DNA from: Trichomonas vaginalis G3
Taxonomy: Eukaryota > Parabasalia > Trichomonadida > Trichomonadidae
NCBI RefSeq assembly: GCF_026262505.1
Contig: NC_067205.1
Location: 25,363,693 to 25,427,692, forward strand
DNA: 64,000 bases
Reading direction: 5' to 3'
A model generated the notes under the pieces. The model was given only the letters and a program-made list of their open reading frames with translations. It had not been told where the DNA came from and ran no database searches. Positions 50,801 through 62,291 of the stretch are shown here, in pieces. Positions within the stretch are counted from its first letter, which is position 1. Every line of letters begins with the position of its first letter. A program made the translations under genes and the position numbers.

Positions 50801-51299
50801 TGGCGACCCAAATCTTCCTAACACTCAAGCATTTCAAGCAATTGTTACCGATAAACAATTTTATGATAAAAACATTTTCAAATTCGCACCTTTTGATTTC
50901 TTCTGTTTTGATGAGAAATTTAAACCTAAATTAAAGAATAAAGCTGAAGAAAAAGCACATGAGAAGAAGTTATTGGGTTTAGCAATTGAGAAACAAGGTG
51001 ATAACATGGTTGCTTTATGTCTTAAGTGTTATACATCATTCAATGGTTCAATTGATGGAAGTGATTTTAAAAAGATTGCACAAAAAATGAAAGGTGTTAG
51101 TTTACGACAAAATAAACAATTAACACCTAAAAATTATTTGGATATAATAAATGATAAAGTTATTTTCGATGGTCAGAATATTAATTTACAACTTAAAAAC
51201 AGGTCAATGACTCGCTTAACAATTGGTAAGACTGCATTAACAGGAGCACACACTAAGGCTGTATGTTGTGAAAATGGATGTTGTATGCCATTTATTTAA
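47866..51299 (+). pseudogene. Family-B DNA polymerase (protein-primed type) with HNH-like insert, looks broken
   Basis: A span of about 3.4 kb. Recognisable parts in order: a Cys-rich N-terminal patch (CPYCKEE), exonuclease motifs (FDFETLE, GFNSGKFDLNLI, YCNKDVEIM), an HNH-like segment (CKMCGK...LDRIDN...CCYCN), palm motif A (DFNSLYPSSF), motif B (KISLNGSYGY) and motif C (GDTDSS). This is the replication enzyme of Maverick/Polinton elements. The HNH-like segment between exonuclease and palm is unusual. It looks broken at several points. Confidence 0.88.
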
Positions 51300-51399
51300 T
51301 AAAATGCCACAGAAGAGACAAAAGGAACCGTTAATGATGGCTTTGATTCTTGATCAAAGAGGTGGGCACCCTTAAAACATTGATTTTATTTTTATATAA

Positions 51400-52101
51400 A
51401 TGAATAACACAGATTTAAAAATTTTAATTGCTGATTTAGTACTTAATCAAAAATTTCTTAGTTATTATGAATTAAAATCATATCTCCAAAAATATAATAA
51501 TAATATAACGGGTGATGATATGGATTATTATTATCCATATTATAAAAATGAAATTTTGAAATATCATGATAAAATAATTTCTAAAATTAAAGACAAAATT
51601 AAAAATAATGAATATATAAAGGGAAAAACTAAATCACAACTTAAACAATTGAAAGATTTCAAAAATAAAGTATTAACAGAAGAAGATATTGATGAATTAT
51701 ATAAATTATATAATCCTGAGCCGCAAAACACCCAGGTCCTTCAGACCATAAATGATGCACAAGCTTTAATTTATGATTCATTAGTTAAACCATATTCAGC
51801 CCGACTTTTAAATGAAGATCAACTTTTGGAATTCATCCTTCAACATAAACTCGAAGCGGGAAAGTATATCAAACCTTTATATACAGCATATTTAAAACAA
51901 ATGAATAGAATACATCCAGAATTAATGAAGGAAGGAATGAAATCCAAAATCAAAGCAGATAAAATTAAACCACTTACAACACCAAAACCTCCAACGACAG
52001 TACCACCTCCTCCTTCAGTTAATCCTTCATCATTCACTTTATTATATCCATTTCAAACATTAAGAAGCAAAAAGATTTTAAAAAGGATTTCAAGATATTA
52101 A
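51400..52101 (+). CDS. 233-residue Lys-rich protein with Pro-rich end, upstream of integrase (element 3)
   Basis: Helical, Lys/Asn/Tyr-rich, with a TTTTTATATAAATG leader; the last 40 residues contain a TPKPPTTVPPPP stretch. It lies directly before the integrase core on the same strand and could supply its N-terminal DNA-binding region or be a separate gene; sequence alone does not decide. Confidence 0.55.
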   Translation: MNNTDLKILIADLVLNQKFLSYYELKSYLQKYNNNITGDDMDYYYPYYKNEILKYHDKIISKIKDKIKNNEYIKGKTKSQLKQLKDFKNKVLTEEDIDELYKLYNPEPQNTQVLQTINDAQALIYDSLVKPYSARLLNEDQLLEFILQHKLEAGKYIKPLYTAYLKQMNRIHPELMKEGMKSKIKADKIKPLTTPKPPTTVPPPPSVNPSSFTLLYPFQTLRSKKILKRISRY

Positions 52102-52889
52102 ATAAACCAATTGACCCGAAAATTCAACCATTAAAGGAAAAATTTAGTCGACCTTCATTTGCTCCATATCCATATTCATACGAAATCGATCATCTGGAAT
52201 ATTCAAAAGGAAACGTTACTTATTTATTTGCCATTAACATTAACACTAGATATTTATATTGCATTCCGGTGAAAGGGAAAACAGAACAGGAAACAAGAAG
52301 AGCTATTCAATACTTACTAGATCATGAAAGAGTAGATAATATCAGGGGTGATGGTGATAAAGGATTTCAGGCAGCTATGGCTCATTATTTCCCACAAATT
52401 AATTTTTACTTTTCATCCTCTCCATATACGTTTCATAATAAAATAGTTGATGCGGTAATGAGAACTCTTAGAGATGCGTTAGGGGTTAACGGTCAGATAT
52501 ACTGGGATGGAAATCATGACTCCATCATACAGCAGTTAGTATATTATTACAATAATACATGGCATAGAACTATAAACATGAAACCGGTGGAAATGAAAAA
52601 TGATATTTCAAAAGAATGGGAATATATTAGAAAGCAAATGGAAAAGTTAAATGATGTTAAACGTGAACAAATTAATTCGGGGCTCATGAATTTTAAACAA
52701 GGAAATAAAGTTTTAATTCATCTCGATTATGGAAAAACTGATAAATCAATGACAAAAAGAAGACGAAGATTTGACACAATAGCTGAATTTGTTAGATATA
52801 TTAACGGCAATGCATTAGTTGAAGTTGACAAGAAATTAATAGAAATTCCGATTTATTTTATTACTCCATTATATTTAAATAATATTTAA
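52102..52889 (+). pseudogene. DDE integrase core (element 3), looks broken
   Basis: The retrovirus-like catalytic core is visible: EIDHLEYSKGNVTYLFAIN carries the first acidic position, IRGDGDKGF the second, followed by an Asn/Lys...VDAVMRTLRD helix. A basic C-terminal part with RRRRFDTIAEF follows. Distantly related to the integrase at 25,651. It looks broken near its beginning. Confidence 0.75.
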
Positions 52890-52909
52890 TTTTTTTTATT
52901 TCGTAAGAA

Positions 52910-53173
52910 ATGAGTGACAACAAAGCAGTCAAGAGTCCAGACAATGAATATAAAAAGAAACTAAACAGAATTAAATCAAAAATATGCTATTACAAAAAGA
53001 AGTCGCAATGCGGTGGGGTTGAAAACAATAAAGAAATAATCGAAAAATTAGAAACTTACCGTTCAATCATTAAACTGAGTGAAGCAAAAATAAAAGAATT
53101 TAATAGAATAAATAAATTGGTTGGAAGAGATGAATTTAATAAAGATGAATTTTTAAACTCTATCCAAATTTAA
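52910..53173 (+). CDS. 87-residue basic coiled-coil protein (element 3)
   Basis: Lys/Asn-rich, predicted helical from about residue 10 to 75, with the leader TTTTTTTATTTCGTAAGAA. Its stop codon overlaps the end of a converging small gene by 4 bp. Unknown function. Confidence 0.6.
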   Translation: MSDNKAVKSPDNEYKKKLNRIKSKICYYKKKSQCGGVENNKEIIEKLETYRSIIKLSEAKIKEFNRINKLVGRDEFNKDEFLNSIQI

Positions 53174-53334
53174 TTTTTATTCCTCTTCGACAACATCTCT
53201 CTTTCCATCATTACTGCATAACCACATTTTCTCAATTTTAGTGGTTTGTTATTTTTAACATGTTCTTGCATCATTTTTATCATTTCCTCCCTTGTTATGA
53301 TTCGTGGTAAATTTTGAGCTTGTGGGGTATTCAT
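53170..53334 (-). CDS. 54-residue basic protein (element 3)
   Basis: A short frame supported by the leader TTTTTATCATAA just before its ATG, the same form used by other genes in this element. The product is Met/Lys-rich and helical with one Cys. Unknown function. Confidence 0.5.
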   Translation of the reverse strand: MNTPQAQNLPRIITREEMIKMMQEHVKNNKPLKLRKCGYAVMMEREMLSKRNKN

Positions 53335-53389
53335 TTATGATAAAAATAAAAATTTAAATTATGCCGTTCTAAAGTTTGTGACAACATGA

Positions 53390-53635
53390 CATTTTGACAA
53401 CATCATGGGTTATTCAATAATTAATTATTTTTGAAGAACTGAAGGGGTCACCAGGTCACCAGGTCACCAGGTCATTTACTTCTCTGAAAAAATGTGACAA
53501 CATGACATTTTGACAACATCATGGGTTATTCAATAATTAATTATTTTTGAAGAACTGAAGGGGTCACCAGGTCACAGGTCATTTAACTTCTCTGAAAAAA
53601 TGTGACAACATGACATTTTGACAACATCACAGGAT
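53390..53635 (-). repeat. Inverted outlier of the main unit array (element 3)
   Basis: Two full units plus part of a third of the repeat found at 56,035-57,630, here in opposite orientation. Together with the main array they bracket the primase/helicase locus as an inverted repeat. Confidence 0.9.
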
Positions 53636-53663
53636 TAATGCAAAAATAAATTCAAATCATACT

Positions 53664-55255
53664 TTATAAAGCTTCATTCACAGGTATTTCATCGTCAGTA
53701 AATGATTCCGCATTATCGTTTGGTTCAATTTGTTTATATAATCCTTTCATTTCTTCTTTCAAAACATAATACCATGTTTGTTTACCATCTATTTTTCTTT
53801 GTTTCCTTTCACATTTATCCTTAATGCTCATTTGAAAATTCTTGTCTTTCATGTCTGATGGTTTGCAGAATAGAGCATTTTTACACGTCATACCTGCACA
53901 TAATTCATCATAATGTGTATTTATCTATTCATCTAAAGGATTTGTTGATAATTCAATTAAATCTTGTTTGGCTTCAGTCATCGGAATGATTCGTACATTA
54001 AATGATGAAAGGTCATATTGCATAAAATATGTTAAAAGGTTATCATAAAATTCCTTTGTGCATGAATCCATTAAATTCTTGAAGTAATCAAATTGACCCT
54101 TGAATTTACCATTAACTCTTAAAACTACGTATCTTCTGTCTCCAACTTCAATTTTGACAGGGTAAACGTTATTAGTTACGAAAATGAAGTTTGCAACATT
54201 CTGAGCAGTTCTTCTGGGTTGATTCTTTTCATTAATTCTAATCTCATTATCCGTAATAATTGATTTCAAAGCGTTGAAGTTTGCGAGTCTGTCTTCACCT
54301 ACATTCTTGAGTTCATTAAGTACAAGAAACATTTTATTTCAACTACTGAGTTGAAATTACCCGTTAGCTCACTTATTTCAGTAATGTTTTTACATGAATA
54401 ACCAGCGAGAAGTTCAGAAATAATATCTGTAAATCTGTTTTTACCTGTTCCCTGAAGTCCTTTCAAAATAATTGCTGTTTCATTCTTGATTCCAGGATGT
54501 TGAATCATTGATGCAATCCAGCCGAGAAGGTATTTATACACTTCATCGTTATTATCACAAATGGCTTCTTTAATGAAATTCATAAACATCTCAATTTTTG
54601 AGTAATCAGGCTTTTCAAGAATGTTGTATTTATAACCCTGAAACGTTGAGAAAACATCTGGAGAATCAGATTTAAAGCAAACACCCTTAACGGTTAATGA
54701 AGACAATTGATTTAGTAGTACATCCCATGCTGTTATGGTTTTACCTTCTTCTTTAAATAATTTAATCATTTTGAGTGACTCTTTCATGTTTGATTGAAGA
54801 ACGAATGATATTTGATTCATTTTGTCGTGTATGTTGTAATCTTTCTGAATGAAGTATTTGTTTCCACAATCTACAAAACGAATTACACGTGATAAATCCT
54901 CAATTACTTCAGAACTGTTTTTATACTGATGATTTTCAGCCTTGCGTCTAATATCTGTTATCAAAAACGAGTCATCAAGTTTGATATCAAATGTTATTTT
55001 TGGCTTACGTAATAAAGGTAAAACATATTCATCATAATATTCCTTTTGATAAAGTTTTAGAATCTTCACCAAAACAAATGGAGAAGTCATTAAATGTGCA
55101 TATCTACTACGTGCTTTTTCAAAATTACTTTTTGCATTTTCTGTTAAATTGCAGAAGTTATAAACGTTATCGTATGCTTCATTAATTAAATGATTAGGTA
55201 ACGAATTAATAGCTTGAAACAGTGTGAATAATGTTATTTCTTTTTCTAAATTCAT
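53664..55255 (-). pseudogene. SF3 (D5-like) helicase (element 3), looks broken
   Basis: Homologous to 36,584-37,819. It shares AWDVLLNQL, FQGYKYN, the P-loop GLQGTGKN, a NFIFVTNN motif C and DRRYVVLR. The product unwinds DNA in replication. It lies directly downstream of the primase-polymerase part on the same strand. It looks broken. Confidence 0.82.
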
Positions 55256-55299
55256 GTTTCCACCATCATTATGTACTTCAAAATCACAGATGCCATCAA

Positions 55300-55974
55300 C
55301 TATGCTCTGAGCAGTTTATCGTCAATGTTTACATCTTTGTTTTCATTCATTATACTCTTTATTTCTTCGCTCTTCTGTTCAACTCTTACCTTAATATTCA
55401 AATCATTTAATATATCATTCACTGTTCTAGTTAATGTTGAATCATAACTTCCACGAATGAATGAGTATGTATTGATTGGTTCTGTTGCATTCTTTCGAAC
55501 TCTTGAATCAGCCATAACCACTAAAGAACGTTTTGAATCATCCATAGAAGTCATTATGTCAATATCATAATCATTGCAGGAATAACATTTAATCATTCTG
55601 TTCGAAACTGCATAGAAGAAATTAGTGTTGCAATAAATGTGAAGACCTCCTGAAGCGGTTTTAACGATAACATCTTTATCCGAAAGTTTTGATAAAATGT
55701 CTTTTCTAACTGTTTCTTTAAGTTCATCATTGTACGATTTATTGATATCAACATCTATAATCGTTAAATTTGAAATTTTATTTACTAATAAAGCTGTACC
55801 AGTTTTCCTTCCTCTTCCTCCATCATGTTTGAGGTAGTTATGTAAATCAATCATGTTTTCACCAATTCTTTCGTTGAGGGTTTTAGTTTCTGCCACAACT
55901 AATTCCGCAACTAATGAATCAATAACTTTTTCATCAGAAACGATAAAGTTGCTGTTGTTGTTTGTTGCTGTCAT
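55300..55974 (-). CDS. Primase-polymerase (AEP/Prim-Pol) domain protein (element 3)
   Basis: 224 residues, open. LTIIDVDIN near residue 70 gives the acidic metal-binding motif, TASGGLHIYCN near residue 105 the sxH-type motif, and DYDIDIMTSM near residue 136 a further acidic motif of the archaeo-eukaryotic primase superfamily. It can make primers or DNA. Placed just before the helicase as in D5-type primase-helicases of virophages and large DNA viruses, where both domains are usually in one protein. Confidence 0.78.
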   Translation of the reverse strand: MTATNNNSNFIVSDEKVIDSLVAELVVAETKTLNERIGENMIDLHNYLKHDGGRGRKTGTALLVNKISNLTIIDVDINKSYNDELKETVRKDILSKLSDKDVIVKTASGGLHIYCNTNFFYAVSNRMIKCYSCNDYDIDIMTSMDDSKRSLVVMADSRVRKNATEPINTYSFIRGSYDSTLTRTVNDILNDLNIKVRVEQKSEEIKSIMNENKDVNIDDKLLRA

Positions 55975-56034
55975 TTATATAGGAATAAAAAAATAAAAAT
56001 AATTTTAAAACTAACTTTATTTTTGGACTGCATC

Positions 56035-57632
56035 AATTTTCGTAATGTTGTCAAAATGTCATGTTGTCACATTTTTTCAGAGAAGTGAAATGACCTGGTG
56101 ACCTGGTGACCTGGTGACCCCTTCAGTTCTTCAAAAATAAGTCATAACTGCCTTCCTCCTGTGTTGTTGTCAAAATGTCATGTTGTCACATTTTTTCAGA
56201 GAAGTTAAATGACCTGGTGACCTGGTGACCTGGTGACCCCTTCAGTTCTTCAAAAATAATTAATTATTGAATAACCTGATGTTGTCAAAATGTCATGTTG
56301 TCACATTTTTTCAGAGAAGTGAAATGACCTGGTGACCTGGTGACCTGGTGACCCCTTCAGTTCTTCAAAAATAAGTCATAACTGCCTTCCTGTGATGTTG
56401 TTGTCAAAATGTCATGTTGTCACATTTTTTCAGAGAAGTTAAATGACCTGGTGACCTGGTGACCCCTTCAGTTCTTCAAAAATAATTAATTATTGAATAA
56501 CCCATGATGTTGTCAAAATGTCATGTTGTCACATTTTTTCAGAGAAGTGAAATGACCTGGTGACCTGGTGACCCCTTCAGTTCTTCAAAAATAAGTCATA
56601 ACTGCCTTCCTCCTGTGTTGTTGTCAAAATGTCATGTTGTCACATTTTTTCAGAGAAGTTAAATGACCTGGTGACCTGGTGACCTGGTGACCCATTCTTC
56701 AAAAATAATTAATTATTGAATAACCCATGATGTTGTCAAAATGTCATGTTGTCACATTTTTTCAGAGAAGTGAAATGACCTGGTGACCTGGTGACCTGGT
56801 GACCCCTTCAGTTCTTCAAAAATAAGTCATAACTGCCTTCCTCCTGTGTTGTTGTCAAAATGTCATGTTGTCACATTTTTTCAGAGAAGTTAAATGACCT
56901 GGTGACCTGGTGACCTGGTGACCCTTCAGTTCTTCAAAAATAATTAATTATTGAATAACCATGATGTTGTCAAATGTCATGTTGTCACATTTTTCAGAGA
57001 AGTGAAATGACCTGGTGACCTGGTGACCTGGTGACCCTTCAGTTCTTCAAAAATAAGTCATAACTGCTTCCTCCTGTGTTGTTGTCAAAATGTCATGTTG
57101 TCACATTTTTTCAGAGAAGTTAAATGACCTGGTGACCTGGTGACCCCTTCAGTTCTTCAAAAATAATTAATTATTGAATAACCCATGATGTTGTCAAAAT
57201 GTCATGTTGTCACATTTTTCAGAGAAGTGAAATGACCTGGTGACCTGGACCTGGTACCCCTTCAGTTCTTCAAAATAAGTCATAACTGCTTCCTCCTGTT
57301 GTTGTCAAAATGTCATGTTGTCACATTTTTCAGAGAAGTTAAATGACCTGGTGACCTGGTGACCCCTTCAGTTCTTCAAAATAATTAATTATTGAATAAC
57401 CCATGATGTTGTCAAAATGTCATGTTGTCACATTTTTTCAGAGAAGTGAAATGACCTGGTGACCTGGTGACCTGGTGACCCCTTCAGTTCTTCAAAAATA
57501 AGTCATAACTGCCTTCCTCCTGTGTTGTTGTCAAAATGTCATGTTGTCACATTTTTCAGAGAAAGTTAAATGACCTGGTGACCTGGTGACCCCTTCAGTT
57601 CTTCAAAAATAATTAATTATTGAATAACCTAA
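56035..57632 (+). repeat. Array of 14 units of about 115 bp (element 3)
   Basis: Each unit has a GTTGTCAAAATGTCATGTTG part, a TTTTTTCAGAGAAGT part, then GACCTGGT repeated two or three times, CCCTTCAGTTCTTCAAAAATAA and one of two alternating tails: TAATTATTGAATAACC or GTCATAACTGCCTTCC. The array is thus about seven dimers of about 230 bp. GTCAAAATGTCATG and GGTGACC give local symmetry. No reading frame runs through it. It lies upstream of the primase gene. Confidence 0.95.
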
Positions 57633-57769
57633 ATCATTTACTCACAATATTTTGTACAAAACGACCCCAAGCTTTAACTTCTGTTTCTGTAGTTCATCCA
57701 TTACTTCATTACCTAATTAATTACAGACATAAAATATATTTAGTTCATTCGTAAGCCTAACCCTTTGGT

Positions 57770-59346
57770 TAAGTGTGTTCATTGAACTCCTATACATGCG
57801 AATACAGTCATAAATGGTGCATGTATTCTTTACTTTGTCCGTTGTTTGTGTATATCCTGAAACGAAACGTGTATGGTTTCCTTCTCCCTGAGTGTCACTC
57901 CAGTAACAATTTATGCAAACTTAACGTCGTTTATAACATCATATCCTTTACCTTTTGTCATTCCTGACCAATCCCAATATCTATGCTTATGCAACCTGCT
58001 TGAGATGTGCTTTAAATCTATGTAGTGACTATGTGCAGGTAAATTTTCACCTGAAATCGTTTTACTCCCCCCTGTTTCCTTTGAAGAGTTTGCACAATAC
58101 AAAAACCTGTCAACTATTTGTTCCATGCACCAACACCAAACATTACTTGAGGACCTCTTGCATCCATTGATGTATAAATAGAACCTACTGGGTTCATTAA
58201 ATCAAACATATGCGATATTATAGGATTGTCTCTTTTGAACTTAAAATATAGTGGCAACTATTTCTGGTTTCTTCTGGTTTGTGTCAGAATATTTTTATAA
58301 TATAATATTATGTTTTCAGGGTAGGTAAAAATTGACTATAATATTTATTTCTGTCATCTGTATAATAATATATATTTCGTTTTTTCTATTGCATTATATC
58401 TTTTATATCTATAATAATCAAATATAATGTTAGCTTTGTTCATATATGTGGTGTTCTGACATCATCTCCATAGTCATAATAATATGGTGCTGGAGCTGGT
58501 CAGCAATGTCATATCTGCCATTCATAAACTCTTAAATATTTCTTTTGTTCGTCTCCATATAAGTTTAAGTAACAGTTGTTGTCTAATGAACTTTAACTTG
58601 TGTGTCATCATTTTTTTATAACTTACATACATTTCATTGTTATTTTCGGAATGAGTTTCCACCGTATACCATTTTTTTAAGGAGTGTACAAACTGCCATC
58701 TAAAAATATTTATTTTCTTCATTGACAGAAAAGTCACAACAATAGTTTCAATATTTTTTGTTCCTATCAAACTTTGGTATATTTCGTTAACATATTCCTT
58801 ATCTGCCTTCTTCTCTAACAATCGTTAACATATTCCTTATCCGCTTTAAGGTCTAAACATCCTGAAACCCATCCTGTATCGGCTTTAGTTTTAAAATCTT
58901 TGATGTCCATTCATGATACCATTCAACCTTTCTTTAATTTGCATTATCTTTTTCGTTTAACATATTCCTTATCTGCCTTTTATTATGTCATTTAGGAAAC
59001 CTTTTATGAATTCCTCATTTAAATTAAATCTTCCAATCTTCAAACTTTAGGAAATGCATTTAATGCGTATATCTTTGTTCTTCTGTGGAATTGATGTTAT
59101 ATCATTCCGTTATACCTTTAATTTTTGAATTCATAAATAAATTTCTTTTATATTTGATATCACTGCGCACCCTTGCAAACGAATTCGAAAATGGTCATTT
59201 TTCAATACTATCTCCAAATCTCCATATTTCAACCTTTGCGTTTGTTCTGCGTCTTTGAATTATATGCATATATGGCGTATGTAATGGTCTGAGGGACCTG
59301 GGTGCTTTGTGCCTTAAGTTGCTGTGGTTGCTGTTGTTTAATCATT
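57770..59346 (-). pseudogene. Phage-tail-type fibre gene remnant (element 3)
   Basis: Recognisable pieces in order from 59,346 downward: a Gln-rich start, KADKEYVNE-type tail repeats, and a collar region with GSIYTSM, VDRFLYCANSSKETGGSK, LPAHSHY and YWDWSGMTKGKGYDV. The last pieces are nearly identical to the intact fibre at 24,419-25,654, far closer than other shared genes of the two families. Heavily broken. Confidence 0.78.
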
Positions 59347-59467
59347 TATTATGATTTAAAAATAAATATTTAATCTGTTATCTCATCAGCTATTTTTCTA
59401 TTTGAAATTGCCATAATATTTCATTCATGAATTCTAAATCACAATCAATAGGTCGGTTATTCTAAAT

Positions 59468-60073
59468 TTAATATTTGATAAATCTTTTGAATGAAGAATA
59501 AATGAATTCCAGATAATTGAAACGGATACGATAAAGAAAATATTTAATTGATGGATAAATGTTTTGTATTGATGGGTAAGAGTTATGGTCTAATGTTTGA
59601 TGTGAAAATCTCATTGGGGTATTAACTTTATCACATTTGATTAAAATGAAATTGGAACCAGTGTCAGAATACAAAACATCCCCAACATCTTTTTCAAAAT
59701 TTAATATCCCCAACAATGAACGAAGATGAGGAGTACAAAATTTAATTTTCAGCGGAAATTTAATAAGGTTATTTATTTCATCAAGTTCAAAAAGTTTATC
59801 AGGTTTTGATTTAAAATTTTCTTCATACCATACGATAAATGATTCATTTAAATAACTTAAAATCATGTTAATATCCCATTTCGCTATCACATTATTTATA
59901 TACATATCATACGTTTTTTCATGGTCATCTTTAATAAATGATATATAATCTGAAGGGTCTAAAAGAATGGGATTAAATTTACCACTCACAGAAACGAGAG
60001 TAACATTATAAATTCCGCTAACTGTTAAATTTAATTCACAGTTATTATTCGAAATAATATTGATAATTGACAT
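59468..60073 (-). CDS. 201-residue protein, possible structural protein (element 3)
   Basis: Open frame with leader TTTTTATTACGATT-type sequence shared with the divergent gene at 60,093. Ile/Asn/Tyr-rich, mixed strand and helix. Its C-terminal Tyr/Phe-rich YLEFIYSSF resembles the end of the paralogue pair at 23,553 and 28,585, but the match is too weak to call homology. Confidence 0.55.
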   Translation of the reverse strand: MSIINIISNNNCELNLTVSGIYNVTLVSVSGKFNPILLDPSDYISFIKDDHEKTYDMYINNVIAKWDINMILSYLNESFIVWYEENFKSKPDKLFELDEINNLIKFPLKIKFCTPHLRSLLGILNFEKDVGDVLYSDTGSNFILIKCDKVNTPMRFSHQTLDHNSYPSIQNIYPSIKYFLYRIRFNYLEFIYSSFKRFIKY

Positions 60074-60092
60074 TTTTATTACGATTAAAAAT

Positions 60093-60572
60093 ATGGTAAA
60101 GCGTTATTTTCCAGTGATAAATAAAACTAGAATAAGATTACCTCAAGAATTCATAAATTCAACGAATAAGAAATTCATTCATGTTATAAATTTTAGTGTT
60201 TTCAGAAAATATGAGTCAATGTCATATTCATCATCGGGTTATATTTCACTTCATTCAAATTTAGTTCAATCAAACCCATATAATGACCATTTCATAAGAT
60301 TTTCAGATGGTATTAAAAATGTAATTGATAGATTAAAATATGAACAGATTGACAATATCGAATTTTTTGGAATTTTGGTTTAAATATCCGATGGAAAAAA
60401 GATTGAAGTTAAAGATAAAGCTGATACTATAACAAAAACAATTACAATGACCGATCCAGATAGTGGGGAACAAAAAGAAATAAAACAAACGATAGAAACT
60501 GGTGAAAGGTCAATTATTATTGATTATGATTCAAAGGATTATTATTCGATAATGTTAATGCTTGAATATTAA
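60093..60572 (+). pseudogene. Small forward gene of unknown function (element 3), looks broken
   Basis: Begins MVKRYFPVIN after a T-rich leader; the product is Ser/Tyr/Ile-rich, and the later part has Lys/Thr-rich beta-type sequence. It sits beside the CCG-motif gene as the 139-residue gene does in element 2, so it may be a positional counterpart, though sequences are not clearly alike. It looks broken. Confidence 0.45.
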
Positions 60573-61268
60573 ATAGCCTTAACAAAGAATTTTTCAAGTG
60601 ATATTTTATATTCATCAACTATTTTATTATAAATATCATTATATGTTAAATGAAGTTCAGTTGTTGTTCCATTCTTTGTTATCTTAATTGTGCTAATATC
60701 CTTTATAGGATTTATTTTTGCAACTGTTCCGCAGCATGAAACCTCATCATCTATGAAAAATTGAATCTTAACGTCTGAATCTTGAACATCACAAAGAATG
60801 GCGATAATGTGAATTAATGATTCATAAGGTAAAATAATTAAACCGGATTGATCAATTAAATTTATTATTGAATCATAATTATTAATTATTATATCACGGT
60901 AAATTTTCATTAATTCAGAATTAATGTCTATTTTATATGGCGCATTGCGACTGGAATCGTAGATTCCTGGGTTCTCGATGTTTGATGAAAGAGGTGGGGG
61001 GTATGTTGGATAAGTGGGAATTTCAACAGGTTCTTTACCGGGTTCAGATAAAATGATTGGGTCTCCATTCTCATGGTTTTTTCATTCTCTTCATTCTTCG
61101 GTAAGTCACGAGTTAATAAATTTGGTTGAGTTGCTGACCTTGTTAATTCAGGGCTAACATTAACTTTAACATTTTGAATAATTCGTGATTTATCATCATT
61201 TACGTTATAACCAACCGTAATCTCTGCTTTTGCGTTTGTGTTCTTTTGACTGTGAAACGTCTTCTCAT
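60569..61268 (-). pseudogene. CCG-motif conserved protein gene (element 3), looks broken
   Basis: The C-terminal 113 residues match 38,650-39,231 in layout: a helix ending LPYESLIHIIAIL (compare APHEVLKELLKLL), then DDEVSCCG, then a KITKNG turn and a helix before the end. The N-terminal part is Pro-rich as in element 2. It looks broken. Confidence 0.7.
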
Positions 61269-61351
61269 TTATAATCGAATAAAAAAAGAAAAATATATTT
61301 AAAGTTTTATTTAGTTGTTACGGTAATATCCCAAGGTTCATCATTGTTTGC

Positions 61352-62251
61352 TTATACTTTCTTTGTAACTGCACCAATTATGTTATTGATATTGCTTTGA
61401 GTTTCTTCCAGTCTTATTTTATCATTTACAATATCTTTAATCATTTCATTACATGCATTCTTAAAACCATCTGATTTTTCTAATTTACGTCTATCACTTT
61501 CTTTAATTAAATCAAAGTTATAACCTTGTTGAGAATAAAGTGGTTTCTTTATCAATTCCTTGAACGCTTCTGAAAGTGAAGATGAAGAAATTCTTGCCAC
61601 TTGAATTGGTTTAAATTCTGCTTTCATTGCTTCTTTCTGTTCATTGAACACTGGATCGAATAAAGCAACTTTAAAGAATTTCTTAGCTGGAATTTCAGGT
61701 CTAATATTTGCATATTGACCATCAAACTGATTAACATATCGTGGTAATCCATCCGGTCCCTCTTCACAAGCATTTAATTCTTCATTGAAATAAGAATATG
61801 GAATAAGATGGTATGAATACATTGGACCATTTTCACCTTCTCCAATGTATTGTTTAACAGCTTTTCCATTTTCATCAAATTGCATAGGATAATGTTCATT
61901 ATATGCTTTACGTTTAGGATAATCAGATACAGTTAATTTATAACCATTTATGACTTTAATATTACCTTGACCATCAGTAACGAAAACTTCATTTATACCA
62001 TCAGGTTTTCCATTTGGTCTGTAATGTCTGCTTCATGTGCTTCCCAATTTGGTCCATGACGTTTGGCATATGCTTGAGCTTCTGGTAATGTTAAAACGTT
62101 TCTCATTTGTTTAACATCTTTTTGAAGACCAGCAACAATATTGACTAATTTCTTTCATTCCATCTGGAACTTTCATAGTTCTATTATATGGACCCTTTTT
62201 GTTTGTCCCTTGTTTTAATGGAACCTGTAGAAGATTTGCTATTTCTGTCAT
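61352..62251 (-). pseudogene. Unknown gene before the packaging ATPase (element 3), looks broken
   Basis: Encodes a Lys/Glu/Tyr-rich product with segments such as QAYAKRHGPNWEAHEAD and SYHLIPYSYFNEE, and a helical C-terminal 100 residues. Position among capsid-type genes suggests a virion role. No family recognised. It looks broken. Confidence 0.5.
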
Positions 62252-62291
62252 GTTTAATTATAAATAAAAAATAAAAATTAATTATAAAAAG

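Noticed and set aside
52900-53700. Border between two separate elements within the element 3 region
   Set aside because: No terminal repeat or target duplication was seen there, and small genes with the same leader motif run across it. Not fully excluded.
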